A DNA stretch of 64,000 bases, taken from NCBI GenBank assembly GCA_030180135.1, contig CM058233.1, positions 101,020,994 through 101,084,993 on the forward strand. The letters are read 5' to 3'. Below, one piece after another: positions 43,962-54,263 of this stretch. Both the position numbers and the translations under genes were made by a program. Under the pieces are notes generated by a model. The model was given only the letters and a program-made list of their open reading frames with translations. It made no database searches and was not told the DNA's origin. The DNA is from Orychophragmus violaceus (taxonomy: Eukaryota; Streptophyta; Magnoliopsida; Brassicales; Brassicaceae). How positions within the stretch are numbered: the stretch's first letter is position 1; the number at the start of each line of letters is the position of its first letter.

Positions 43962-44932
43962 TGATAGGTTCTAAGTTTTACCCTATTCTAAAACTGCAAG
44001 TGAACAGCAATGTCAAAGTAGTATATAGGGTTATCGAATCCACAGGGACACTAGGTCTCAAGAGAATCAAACTGTAGAGATAAATACTATAAATAAGCAA
44101 ATGGTGAATGAAATAAATTGCGAAGCAAGAAAGTAAACGATAGCAAGTTGGTTTTGAAAGCAATAAACTAAAAGCGTCAAGCCCAAGGTATTCTCAGGAA
44201 ATCAGACAAGCAGACAAGTTACTCAGTTCTAGAACTCGAATCACGGTATTAGAATTAACCAAATCTCTTTGCGAGAATTCTCTAGGTCTAAGTGCAGTAA
44301 CCCAAATCTCTTTGCAATTACTAACAGTTTAAACTAGCATTAAGTTCAAGTTCGATATGTTCACAATTAAACTAAACCAAATCTCTTTGCGAATAGTTTA
44401 ATTGCTCAACCTAAATAGTTCAGATTCTAAACCACACTCTCGTGTCGAATTTAGCAACCTAAGATCTAGATTCTAATTGATCAAGTTAGAACTAGCTTTA
44501 AGCACAATTTAGTTTGAAGAACATTCTAATCATATGAATCCTTAACTGAATTAAACAAGTCTAGCAAGTCATCAAACCTTAATGAGAAACCCTAAACTCA
44601 ACTATGGATCTACTCAGACATGATTGATGAAAACATAATCATAGAAATAATAGATTGCATATAAGAAATTAAATAGATAAAGGGGTTCGAAATCTTCTCC
44701 AAAATAACTGAAGTACAAGATTAGATCAGCCCCAAAAACTCTAAATATCTCTTAGCTCTAAGTATGAAAGCGTAAGTAAATTAAACACCAAAATCTAGTA
44801 TATATAGGCATAATCTCGGATGGGGCTTCTGTGTAAATACTGGAACTATCTTGGGCTTCTCTGCAATTCTTCATATCTTCATTAAACCGACGCGTACGGC
44901 CCATCTCGCTAGTGTGTCGACCGATGCACAAG
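43962..44932 (-). repeat. 5' LTR of A2, truncated
   Basis: It matches 36007-36977 of the 3' LTR but lacks the outer 200 bp or so (start of U3). The break falls after the first palindrome (44914-44927), within the spacer before its partner, and runs straight into another LTR. Confidence 0.85.
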
Positions 44933-46101
44933 TTTCTAATTGCAAGTGAACAGCAATGTCAAAGTAGTATATAGGGTTATCGAATCCACAGGGACACTAG
45001 GTCTCAAGAGAATCAAACTGTAGAGATAAATACTAGAAATAAGCAAATGGTGAATGAAATAAATTGCGAAGCAAGAAAGTAAACGATAGCAAGTTGGTTT
45101 TGAAAGCAATAAACTAAAAGCGTCAAGCCTAGGGTATTCTCAAGAAATCAGACAAGCAGACAAGTTAATCAGTCAGGATCAAATTAAACTCAGTTCTAGA
45201 ACTCGAATCACGGTATTAGAATTAAACAAATCTCTTTGCGAGAATTCTCTAGGTCTAAGTGCAGTAACCCAAATCTCTTTGCAATTACTAACAGTTTAAA
45301 CTAGCATTAAGTTCAAGTTCGATATGTTCACAATTAAACTAAACCAAATCTCTTTGCGAATAGTTTACTTGCTCAACCTAAAAAGTTCAGATTCTAAACC
45401 ACACTCTCGTGTCGAATTTAGCAACCTAAGATCTAGATTCTAATTGATAAGGTTAGAACTAGCTTTAAGCACAATTTAGTTTGAAGAACATTCTAATCAT
45501 ATGAATCCTTAACTGAATTAAACAAGTCTAGCAAGTCATCAAACCCTAATGAGAAACCCTAAACTCAACTATGGATCTACTCAGACATGATTGATGAAAA
45601 CATAATCATAGAAATAATAGATTGCATATAAGAAATTAAATAGATAAAGGGGTTCGAAATCTTCTCCAAAATAACTGAAGTACATGATTAGATCAGCCCC
45701 GAAAACTCTAAATATCTCTTAGCTCTAAGTATGAAAGCGTAAGTAAATTAAACACCAAAATCTAGTATATATAGGCATAATCTCGGATGGGGCTTCTGTG
45801 TAAATACTGGAACTATCTTGGGCTTCTCTGCAATTCTTCATATCTTCATTAAACCGACGCGTACGGCCCATCTCGCTAGTGTGTCGACCGATGCACAAGG
45901 TGTGTCGGTCGATGCATGATCAATAAATCGGACAGTGAGTTAAGCTCTCGGCCAAAACGTCCCAAAAGTCCCAAAATGCTCCATATATCTCCAATTAGCT
46001 CCTAACTTGATTAAACCTGTAAAAGACTTTAAACAAATACAAAAGACACTAAAAACACACTTATATCATGGTCTAAAATGGGTAAAAACCATGATATATC
46101 A
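44933..46101 (-). repeat. 3' LTR of A1
   Basis: It begins TGATATATCATGG on the minus strand and covers nearly the full LTR, losing about the last 30 bases at the junction with A2. It keeps the roughly 22-bp segment (near 45167-45192) deleted from both A2 LTRs. The palindrome pair starts at 45881 and 45902. Confidence 0.88.
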
Positions 46102-47461
46102 ACTCCCCCAAACTTAGCCTTTGCTTGCCCTCAAGCAAAACAGAGAAGTAAAATGCAGTGAAGAGGTTTGAAAACTCTTCAGAAACTCTTTTCATCCTAG
46201 AAGCAGCAGCATTCAGATTCCCCTTAATAATCCACATGAAAGAATCAATCTACAGACATCAAGACCAACATGTACTTCCCCCACACTTAGCAACTGTCCT
46301 AAGTAAACACCACAATCACATTCACGCATTCAAATTCTCCCTACTGACTTCTGCAAGTATTTAAGTGCGGTCTCACCTAAGGGGTATCGATCTAAAGGCA
46401 CATGGATTCTTACCTTGCCAGCTCTAGACCACCAAACTGTCTTTCTCTAGTCCCTTTCTTCTCTTTTCCTTTCCTTAACAACTGATTTCTCCCACATTGG
46501 GTATCTTTTTTTTTTTTATCAGTGTTCTTCCCGTTTTGGGGTGTACTTTGGATCTTTCCATGGATGCACAGGAGATAATAGTTTTAGCTACCACTCCCAG
46601 AGACCACTTCGAAGCTATTAATTGGTCATTTTCCATAGATACACAGGAGATGAAAGTTGTAGCTACCACTCCCAGTGACTACTTCAAAGTTCCTAGCTTA
46701 TCCTCAGTTTATCTTACTTTTTTTTTTTATATGGAAGGGGAGAAGGGAACCAAATAGGACAGGTTAACAGGCTGTGTCAGAATTAACAAGGGAATCCGAC
46801 ATAAAGTATACCAAGCCCTTAGGTGAGAAATCTAAAGTCAGTATTAAGTTGAAGTCAGTAAAAGGATCCTCTGATACCTGAAGCGATGTGGGTGTTCTCA
46901 GTAGGCTGATCCGTGTCTGGGTTTTCTAATAGTCATAGATAATCTGTAGCTTCAACCCAATGGTTACTTAAGTTCCTGCAAATGCTGCTAATCTCCTCAA
47001 AAAGTCATTGTTTCCTACTTAAACAAATTTTGACTCGAAAAACAAATTTTTAAAATTTAGCTAAGAAAACAAAATAAAGTAATTAGTAGAACCTCCCCCA
47101 CACTTAAGACACACTGTCCCCAGTAGTGTCAAGCAAGGGATCAGTTAAAAGAAAGAAATAAAAATTTTGTTAATGGAATGGTTAGTTCTCTCGGGTTTTT
47201 ACCTCTGTCGCAGTCAGGCATCGATCGTTGCACTAGGTGCACCGACCGTTTCTGTGCGATTTTCGTTGTAGCGATCGACACAATGGTGTGTCGATCGACG
47301 CACTGCGATTTGTCCGAAACCTGCAACCAAAAACTCACCAAAACCAGAAACAAAACGTAAAATCCTATAAAAACACTAAAATCAAAATGTAAAAACGAAA
47401 ACAATGGGTTGCCTCCCACTCATCGCTTGTTTAACGTCAATAGCTTGACGCTTCATCTGAT
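46102..47461 (-). other. A1 3' UTR
   Basis: Non-coding. After the pol stop come the double hairpin (47450-47404), four palindromes (about 47219-47305) and polypurine-like tracts at 47091-47107, 46274-46288 and 46102-46113. It is very similar to the A2 3' UTR, but no ORF-1 gene is present. Confidence 0.8.
47404..47450 (-). promoter_or_regulatory. Double hairpin after A1 pol
   Basis: The minus strand has CGTCAAGCTATTGACG followed by a GTGGGAGGCAACCCAT-like hairpin (AGTGGGAGGCAACCCATT). Compared with B and C, the second base pair of the first stem is C-G where they have G-C. Confidence 0.7.
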
Positions 47462-49037
47462 TTAGGTAGAGGGTGCATCATCCAGAGGCAAAATCTGTCC
47501 TTCTGGAATCTCAGCCTTAGCCCAATAATGTTTCACCCGCTGTCCATTCACAGTGAACTCAATACCATCCTTACCAGTTAGAACGACAGCTCCATACGGA
47601 CGCACCTCCTTGATTGTGAAAGGGCCACACCACCTTGATTTCAGCTTTCCTGGAAAAAAATGTAAATGAGAGTTATACAAAAGTACCTGATCATTAGGCT
47701 CAAATTGTCTGGAGACAATCTTTTTGTCATGATATGCCTTAGTTCTCTCCTTGTACAGCTTTGAGTTCTCATAAGAAAAATGTCTAATCTCATCCAACTC
47801 ATTAAGCTGCACTAATCTCCTCTCTGCAGCAGACTTAAGATCAAAATTCATCTGTTTCACAGCCCATGCTGCTTTGTGTTCAAGCTCCACCGGCAGATGA
47901 CATGCTTTTCCATATAGCAGATGGAATGGAGTGGTCCCAAGTGGTGTCTTGAATGCTGTCCTGTAAGCCCATAATGCATCATCCAACTTTGCTGCCCAAT
48001 CTTTTCTTGTCTTTCCGACCGTCTTCTCAAGGATCTCTTTAATCTGCCTGTTAGAAACCTCAACTTATCCACTAGTCTGAGGGTGATAAGGAGTAGCGAC
48101 TCGGTGATGAACTTCATGCTTCTTCAGCAGCTTCTCGAAGACCTTATTGATAAAATGAGATCCTCCATCACTAATCACTATACGAGGCACTCCAAATCTG
48201 GGGAATATGATGGTCTTAAACAGCTTAATGACCACCGAAGAATCATTGGTTGGACTAGCTATTGCTTCAACCCACTTAGAGACATAGTCCATAGCAACCA
48301 AGATGAATTTATTCCCATAGGATGAGGGGAAAGGACCCATGAAATCTATGCCCCAGCAATCGAAAACCTCAACTTCCAGAATGAAATTCTGAGGCATCTC
48401 ATTTTTCTTGCTGATTTTCTCTCTCCTCTGACAAACATCACACTGATAGACGAAAGAATGAGTGTCTCTGAACATTGTGGGCCACCAGAAACCTGCTTGC
48501 AGAACCTTAGACACAGTCTTGAATGTAGCAAAATGTCCAGCATAATCTGATCCATGACAGTGGAAGAGGATGTCTGGAACTTCTGATTCAGCAATGCATC
48601 TCCTGTAAAGGCCATCTGAACAGTGCTTATAAAGATAAGGCTCATCCCAGTAGTATCTTCTAAGCTCCCTAAAGAACCTTTTCTTTTCATAGCCCTTTAG
48701 ATCATCTGGTTCAGTCTCAGCAGCAAGGTAGTTAGCTATATCTGCGTACCAGGGTCGATCGGAGGTTGCTACAGCAGAAATCTCGAAATTATAATTTCCG
48801 ATTCTGATTTTAAAAGACTCTCGGTTCGTATCGGGTGTGCATCGACCGTTGCGTGTGCATGTGTCGATCGTTGCTTCCCCGATACTTGTATCGGCCGTTG
48901 CTAATGTGGCATCGATCGACACAATGCGATTTTCCCGACAGTTCTGCAACTCACTTCCCAAATCCATCTGAAAAACTGCACCAATCATGTTGACGTTTTC
49001 CTCAGGCAAATAATCATTTATGGGCACGTCTTCCTCA
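47462..49037 (-). pseudogene. A1 integrase region of pol
   Basis: The frame enters from the RNase H side (49037, next to the B insertion) and runs to the stop at 47462, with one in-frame TAA at 48065-48067. It opens with a linker encoding palindromes (about 48735-48925). The integrase zinc-binding region follows, with HCHGSDYAGH and CDVCQRR. The catalytic core follows, with Asp in CWGIDFMGPF and Asp...Glu in VISDGGSHFINKVFEKLL. A C-terminal domain follows (YRTAFKTPLGTTPFHLLYGK, LKSRWCGPFTIKEV). The stop lies after the catalytic core at YHPQTSG, so no full integrase can be made. Confidence 0.9.
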
Positions 49038-49042
49038 ACCAG
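49038..49042. other. Target duplication of element B, left copy
   Basis: ACCAG, repeated at 55459-55463. Confidence 0.95.
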
Positions 49043-50237
49043 TGATATATCATGGTTTTTACCCACTTTAGACCATGATATAGTTGTGTTTTTAGAGTCT
49101 TTTGTATCCGTTTAGAGTCTTTTACAGGTTATATCAGGTTTGGAGCTAATTGGAGATATATGGAGCATTTTGGGCATTTTGGGACGTTTTGGCCGAGAGC
49201 TTAGTTCACTGTTCGAATATTTGATGTTGCATCGATCGACACACATTATGCATCGGTCGATGCAGTCGCGAGATGGGCCGTACGCGTCAGCGTAACAACT
49301 TATGAAGATTTGCAAAGAAGCCCAAGATACTTTCAGTATTTACACAGAAGCCCCAGCCGAGATTATACCTATATATACTAGTTTTTGGCTTTTATTTTAG
49401 ATACACTTTCATACTTAGAGCTAAGAGATTTTTAGAGCTTTCGGGGCTGATCTATTTCCTTGTATTGATTTATTTTGGAGAAGATTTTGAACCCCTTTGA
49501 TATTTTAATTTCTTATATGCAATCTATTTATTCTATGATTATGTTTTCATCAATCATGTCTGAGTAGATTCATAGTTGAGTTTAGGGTTTCTCATTAGGG
49601 TTTAATGACTTGCTAGACTTGTTTAATTCAGTTAGGATTCATATGATTAGAATGTTCTTCAAACTAAATTGTGCTTAAAGCTAGTTCTAACCTGATCAAT
49701 TAGAATCTAGATCTTAGGTTGCTAAATACGTCACGAGAGTGGGGTTTAGGAATCTGAACTATTTAGGTTGAGCAATTAAATTATTCGCAAAGAGATTTGG
49801 TTTAGTTTAATTGTGAACATATCGAACTTGAACTTAATGCTTGTTTAATCTGTTAGTAATTGCAAAGAGATTTGGGTTACTGCACTTAGGCATAGAGAAT
49901 TCTCGCAAAGAGATTTGGTTAATTCTATTACCGTGATTTGAGTTCTAGAACTAAGTTTAATTTGATCCTGACTGATTGACTTGTCTGCTTGTCTGATTTC
50001 CTGAGAATACCCTAGGCTTAACGCTTTTAGTTTATTGCTTACAAACCAATTCCTGCTACTGTTTACTTTCTTGCTTCGCAATTTATTTCAATCTTATTCT
50101 GCTATTTCTAGTATTCATTCCCTAAAGTTTGATCCTCTTGAGACCAAGTGTCCCTGTGGATTCGATAACCCTATATACTACATTGACTATACTGTGCACT
50201 TGCAGTTTTAGAATAGGGTAAAACTTAGAACCTATCA
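49043..50237 (+). repeat. 5' LTR of element B
   Basis: TGATATATCATGG...AACCTATCA. The palindrome pair is at 49229-49242 and 49250-49263, followed by GTCGCGAGATGGG; a TATA box CTATATATACTA lies at 49369-49380. Confidence 0.95.
49229..49263. promoter_or_regulatory. Paired palindromes in Athila B U3
   Basis: GCATCGATCGACAC and GCATCGGTCGATGC start 21 bp apart, about 105 bp upstream of the TATA box. The flanks (GCAT versus GACAC type) are swapped relative to A1 and A2, while the core is kept. Confidence 0.55.
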
Positions 50238-50243
50238 AGTTTT

Positions 50244-50261
50244 TGGCGCCGTTGCCGGGGA
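50244..50261 (+). promoter_or_regulatory. Element B primer-binding site, tRNA-Asp
   Basis: TGGCGCCGTTGCCGGGGA, six bases after the LTR. Confidence 0.95.
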
Positions 50262-50371
50262 CTCTTTGAGTCTTCGATAGGACCGAACTTAGGGTTTTAC
50301 TAGGATTTTTATTTTTGGTTTAGTTTACTACTTTTTCTTTTTCTTTCGTTTCAGGTACGCCTGATCGCCTT

Positions 50372-50454
50372 GCATCGATCGACACAGTCCTGAGTGTCGA
50401 TCGTCACATCCTCGAGCCTGCATCGATCGACGCTTCTCTTGCATCGGTCGACAC
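50372..50454. repeat. Four palindromes in B leader
   Basis: Starts at 50372, 50394, 50420 and 50441: two pairs with 22- and 21-bp spacing. They lie between primer site and gag ATG, where A2 and C also carry four each. Confidence 0.8.
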
Positions 50455-50506
50455 AAGGCGAAACCAGTGGTGCCGAGAGCTTGAGCATTTAGCTGGGTAT
50501 TTCTTG

Positions 50507-52942
50507 ATGGAGCCTGTAATTCTGATTCGCGACGAGAACGGCATTCTACGAGACCAGGAAGGTCACATATGTAACGCGAAGGGTCAGAAACTGGATGGGG
50601 AAGGAAACCTCATCATACCAGATGTTGCCGTGGGCGCGGAACATCGACGAGAGGAAGATGGTCACAAGAAGACACTTGCTGATTATAACAGACCAGATAT
50701 ATTCTATGCTAATCGGTCTGCGATTCGACCACCTTCGTTCACCAGAGCTGAGTTTAGGATAAAACCAGAGTACTACGCATTGGTTGGGCAGTATCAGTTC
50801 CATGGTCTTTCAAGCGAGCATCCTATGGATCACATAGACACATTTGAGGAATTGGCTAGCAGTATCACAGCTGAAGGAGTTTCTTCTGATTATATTTTTT
50901 GTAAGCTCTTCCCATTCTCTCTTAAAGGAGATGCAGCTTACTGGCTGAGACAGCTAGAACCAGGATCTTTGACCACTTGGGAAGCAGTCAAGAAGGAGTT
51001 CCTTAGACATTTTTATGACGATGCGTTATCCGAGCAGCTTAGACATGACATCTTGACATTCAAGCAGCAGCCTACAGAGCCTTTTAGAGCAGCTTGGATG
51101 AGATTCAAGATGTACCAGAGAGATTGTCCACACCATGGATTCTCTGAGGTACAGCTTCTGAATGTCTTTTTCAAAGGTTTGGACTTTTGGTATCGGAGAG
51201 CTTTGGACACAGGAAGTGATGGGAACTTTTATACCAAGACTCCAGAAGAAGCTAAAGAGCTTATTAAGAACTTGATGACCAGCTATAGTGTCAAGAATGC
51301 TGACATGGAGAGGCAGAAATCTAGTAGCAGTAATGATAGCTTGCAGATAGCTGATTTGAGGGAGAAGATGGATTATATCCACAACATGGTAGTAGCTGGA
51401 GGCTTCGTAGAGGTAAATTATATTAATGAAGCTGAACACGTATCTAGAAGTCAACAGAGACAAGCTCCGAGATCGAATGGCTATTCACCTCACCAAGTTC
51501 CTCCCACTAAACATCAGACAAAGATTGAGTCTATGCTTGAGCAGCTACTTCTTGGACAGAATAAGATGACGCAAGATCTGAATAGAAAGATGGACTTCAT
51601 GTATGAGGATCTGAGTGGAAAATTGAAAACTTTGACAAGCAGAGTTGATAATCTGGATGCTAGGATGACGCAAGTGGAAACCAGTATGCAGACAGAGCCT
51701 GTTAAAGCAGCTTCGGTAGAAGAAGAAATTGAGCAGAATCGAGAAAATGAAGTTCCGGAACTGAAAAATCCGAGAGAAATTCAGAATGTTCGCCCTGCAT
51801 CGATCGACACAAATGTGCATCGATCGACACAGCCTGCGAGTGACAATGTCGATCGTCACCATTTCAGTAACGATCGACACCATGGGCGTGAGCAGCCAGT
51901 TTGTCCAGAGAAGCTGAATGCTGATACAGAGAGAACATACAAGCCGAAGGTTCCATTCCCTAGGAAGTCCAATAGAGGGATTCAGTTGGAAAAATGCATG
52001 GGGATAATGAGAGAAAAGCTAACTGAAATTCCATTGATAGATGCCGCAAGAACCAATCCAATGATGCAAACATGTGTTTCAGACATCCTCTATAGCAACA
52101 TGACTGAAGAAGAAGGATGCTTGATGGTCTCAGAAGTATGTGATGCTGTTGTTAATGGTAAGGTTCCTGAGAAGCTAAAGGATCCAGGAGGTTTTATGAT
52201 AGACTGCTCTATCTATAAAGATAGATTTCAGAGAGCACTGTGTGATCTTGGGTCAAGTATAAATCTCATGCCATACTCTGTGGCTGTGAGATTGGGACTA
52301 ATAAACTTCCAGCCTACTAGGATCTCTTTAGTCCTAGCTGATCGATCAAGAAGACATCCAGAAGGAATTCTTGAGAACATCCCTCTTAGAGTTGGAAATT
52401 ACTTCGTTCCAACGGACTTTGTGGTACTGAAGTATGAGATTGAGCCTGACGATCCTCTACTGCTTGGTAGATCCTTTTTAGCCACTGCTGGGGCTGTGAT
52501 TGATGTACGCCATGGATTGATTGATCTCCACCTGGGAGATAAGCCTCTGCAGTTCAAGATGGATAAGCTGAAGAGATCCACCATTGATGGACAAAGTTTC
52601 AGCGTTGATATAGAACTAGAAGCTGAGATTGGAGAGAAGAAGATGGCGGTTCCTTCTGAACCTGCTCTAACATCTTCTGTGCCTGCAACTGCTCATAAGC
52701 AGAAAGCTCCAGACATCTTATTTCCATCAAAGGTAAGGAACAAATCATCTAAGCTTAAACATCCTAACCGCGTTGCTTTGAATGCAGGGCAATACAATAT
52801 ACCACCCAAGCTTCGCTCCCGCCATGATTCTGTTGGCTCTTTCCTTGGGAGATCCCATGATCCGAATGCTTATACGCCACCTTGGATGAGGAGACTTGAA
52901 CAGAGACAGAAAAAGTCTCTGTCAGGATCTCTTGGAGCCTGA
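50507..52942 (+). CDS. Athila gag-protease protein (element B)
   Basis: An intact 811-residue frame; I take the ATG at 50507, since the frame opens one codon earlier with TTG. The retrotransposon gag domain is at about residues 90-240 (FKMYQRDCPHHGFSEVQLLN). A coiled-coil segment follows near residues 350-410 (MLEQLLLGQNKMTQDLNRKMDF). Residues of about 430-465 are encoded by four CGATCG palindromes and read as repeated IDT/VHRST/DRH motifs. The retropepsin-like domain begins near residue 578 with CDLGSSINLMPY (Asp-Leu-Gly variant) and contains LLGRSFLATAGAVIDV. The C terminus is WMRRLEQRQKKSLSGSLGA. No zinc knuckle is seen. It would form particles and process gag; no RT follows. Confidence 0.9.
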   Translation: MEPVILIRDENGILRDQEGHICNAKGQKLDGEGNLIIPDVAVGAEHRREEDGHKKTLADYNRPDIFYANRSAIRPPSFTRAEFRIKPEYYALVGQYQFHGLSSEHPMDHIDTFEELASSITAEGVSSDYIFCKLFPFSLKGDAAYWLRQLEPGSLTTWEAVKKEFLRHFYDDALSEQLRHDILTFKQQPTEPFRAAWMRFKMYQRDCPHHGFSEVQLLNVFFKGLDFWYRRALDTGSDGNFYTKTPEEAKELIKNLMTSYSVKNADMERQKSSSSNDSLQIADLREKMDYIHNMVVAGGFVEVNYINEAEHVSRSQQRQAPRSNGYSPHQVPPTKHQTKIESMLEQLLLGQNKMTQDLNRKMDFMYEDLSGKLKTLTSRVDNLDARMTQVETSMQTEPVKAASVEEEIEQNRENEVPELKNPREIQNVRPASIDTNVHRSTQPASDNVDRHHFSNDRHHGREQPVCPEKLNADTERTYKPKVPFPRKSNRGIQLEKCMGIMREKLTEIPLIDAARTNPMMQTCVSDILYSNMTEEEGCLMVSEVCDAVVNGKVPEKLKDPGGFMIDCSIYKDRFQRALCDLGSSINLMPYSVAVRLGLINFQPTRISLVLADRSRRHPEGILENIPLRVGNYFVPTDFVVLKYEIEPDDPLLLGRSFLATAGAVIDVRHGLIDLHLGDKPLQFKMDKLKRSTIDGQSFSVDIELEAEIGEKKMAVPSEPALTSSVPATAHKQKAPDILFPSKVRNKSSKLKHPNRVALNAGQYNIPPKLRSRHDSVGSFLGRSHDPNAYTPPWMRRLEQRQKKSLSGSLGA

Positions 52943-52958
52943 AAAATCTTGTGCGTCC

Positions 52959-53005
52959 GGTCAAGCTAATGACCTTAAACAAGCGCTGAGTGGGAGGCAA
53001 CCCAC
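52959..53005 (+). promoter_or_regulatory. Double hairpin after B gag
   Basis: GGTCAAGCTAATGACC at 52959-52974 and GTGGGAGGCAACCCAC at 52990-53005. The first lies 16 bases beyond the gag stop. Confidence 0.75.
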
Positions 53006-54263
53006 TGTTTTTGTTTTTGCATTTTGATTTTAGTATTTTTTCTAGATTTTACGTTTTTGTTTCTGTTTGGTGAGTTTTTAGTTGCAGGGTTCGTGAAAAT
53101 CGCATTGCGTCGATCGACACACTATTGTGTCGATCGCTACAACAGGAAATCGCACAGCAACGGTCGCTGCACCTAGTGCAACGATCGATGCCTGACTGCG
53201 ACAGAGGTAAAACCCGAGAGAACTAACCATTCATTTTACATAATTTTTCTTTCTTTTAACCAATCCCTTGCTTGACACTACTGGGGACAGTGTGTCTTAA
53301 GTGTGGGGGAGGTTCTACTAATTACTTTTCTTTTGTTTTCTTAAGAGTCAGTTAATTTTAAAATTTTGTTTTTCGAGTCAAAATTTTTGTTTTTCGAGTC
53401 AAAATTGGTTTAAGTAGGAAACAGTGATTTTCTAAGGAGATTAGCAGCATTTGCAGGAACTTAAGTGACCATTGGGATGAAGCTACAGATTATCTATGAC
53501 TATTAGAAAACCCAGACACGGATCAGCCTACTGAGAACACCCACATCGCTTCAGGTATCAGAGGATCCTTTTACTGACTTCACCTTAATACTGACTTAGA
53601 TTTCTCACCTAAGGGCTTGGTATACTTTATGTCGGATTCCCTGTTAGTTCTGACACAGCCTGTTAACCTGTCCTATTTGGTTCCCTTCTCCCCTTCCATA
53701 AAGTAAAAAAAAAAAAAAAAAAGTAATAAACTGAGGATGAGTTAGTAACTCCGAAGTGGTCACGGGAGTGGTAGAGACCCCTATTATCTCCTGTGCGATC
53801 CATAGAATGTGTCCAAAGTACACCCCATAACGGGAAGAACACTGATAAAAAAAATAAAATGATACCCAATGTGGGAAAAATCAGTTGTTAAGGAAGGGAA
53901 AGAGAAGAAAGGGACTAGAGAAAGACAGTTTGGTGGTCTAGAGCTGGCTAGGTAAGAATCCATGTGCCTTTAGATCGATACTCCTTAGGTGAGACCGCAC
54001 TTAAATACTTGCAGAAGTCAGTAGGGAGAATTTGAATGCGTGAATGTGATTGTGGCGTTTACTTAGGACAGTTGCTAAGTGTGGGGGAAGTACATGTTGG
54101 TCTTGATGTCTGTAGATTGATTCTTTCATGTGGATTACTAAGGGGAATCTGAATGTTGCTGCTTCTATGATGAAATGAGTTTCTGAAGAGTTTTCAAACC
54201 TCTTCACCGCATTTTAGTTCTCTGTTTTGCTTGAGGGCAAGCAAAGGCTAAGTGTGGGGGAGT
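53006..54263 (+). other. B 3' UTR with three polypurine motifs
   Basis: Four palindromes at about 53104-53193 are followed by AAGTGTGGGGGA-type tracts at 53299-53311, 54077-54089 and 54249-54263; the last abuts the LTR and is the functional tract. A run of A at about 53706-53721 and small duplications (tttttcgagtcaaaatt) are also seen. No ORF was recognised. Confidence 0.8.

Larger units (their letters stand above)
36007..44932 (-). mobile_element. Athila-type element A2 (gag + ORF-1, no pol)
   Basis: In minus orientation: truncated 5' LTR (44932-43962), tRNA-Asp primer site (43955-43938), leader with palindromes, gag-protease (43694-41052), double hairpin (41034-40988), spacer with palindromes, an ATHILA ORF-1-like gene (40127-38619), 3' UTR with three polypurine motifs, and a complete 3' LTR (37179-36007). 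No RT or integrase is present. Both LTRs share a deletion of about 22 bp relative to the other Athila LTRs here, which pairs them as one element. The outer flank at 36002-36006 is tcagt. Confidence 0.85.
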
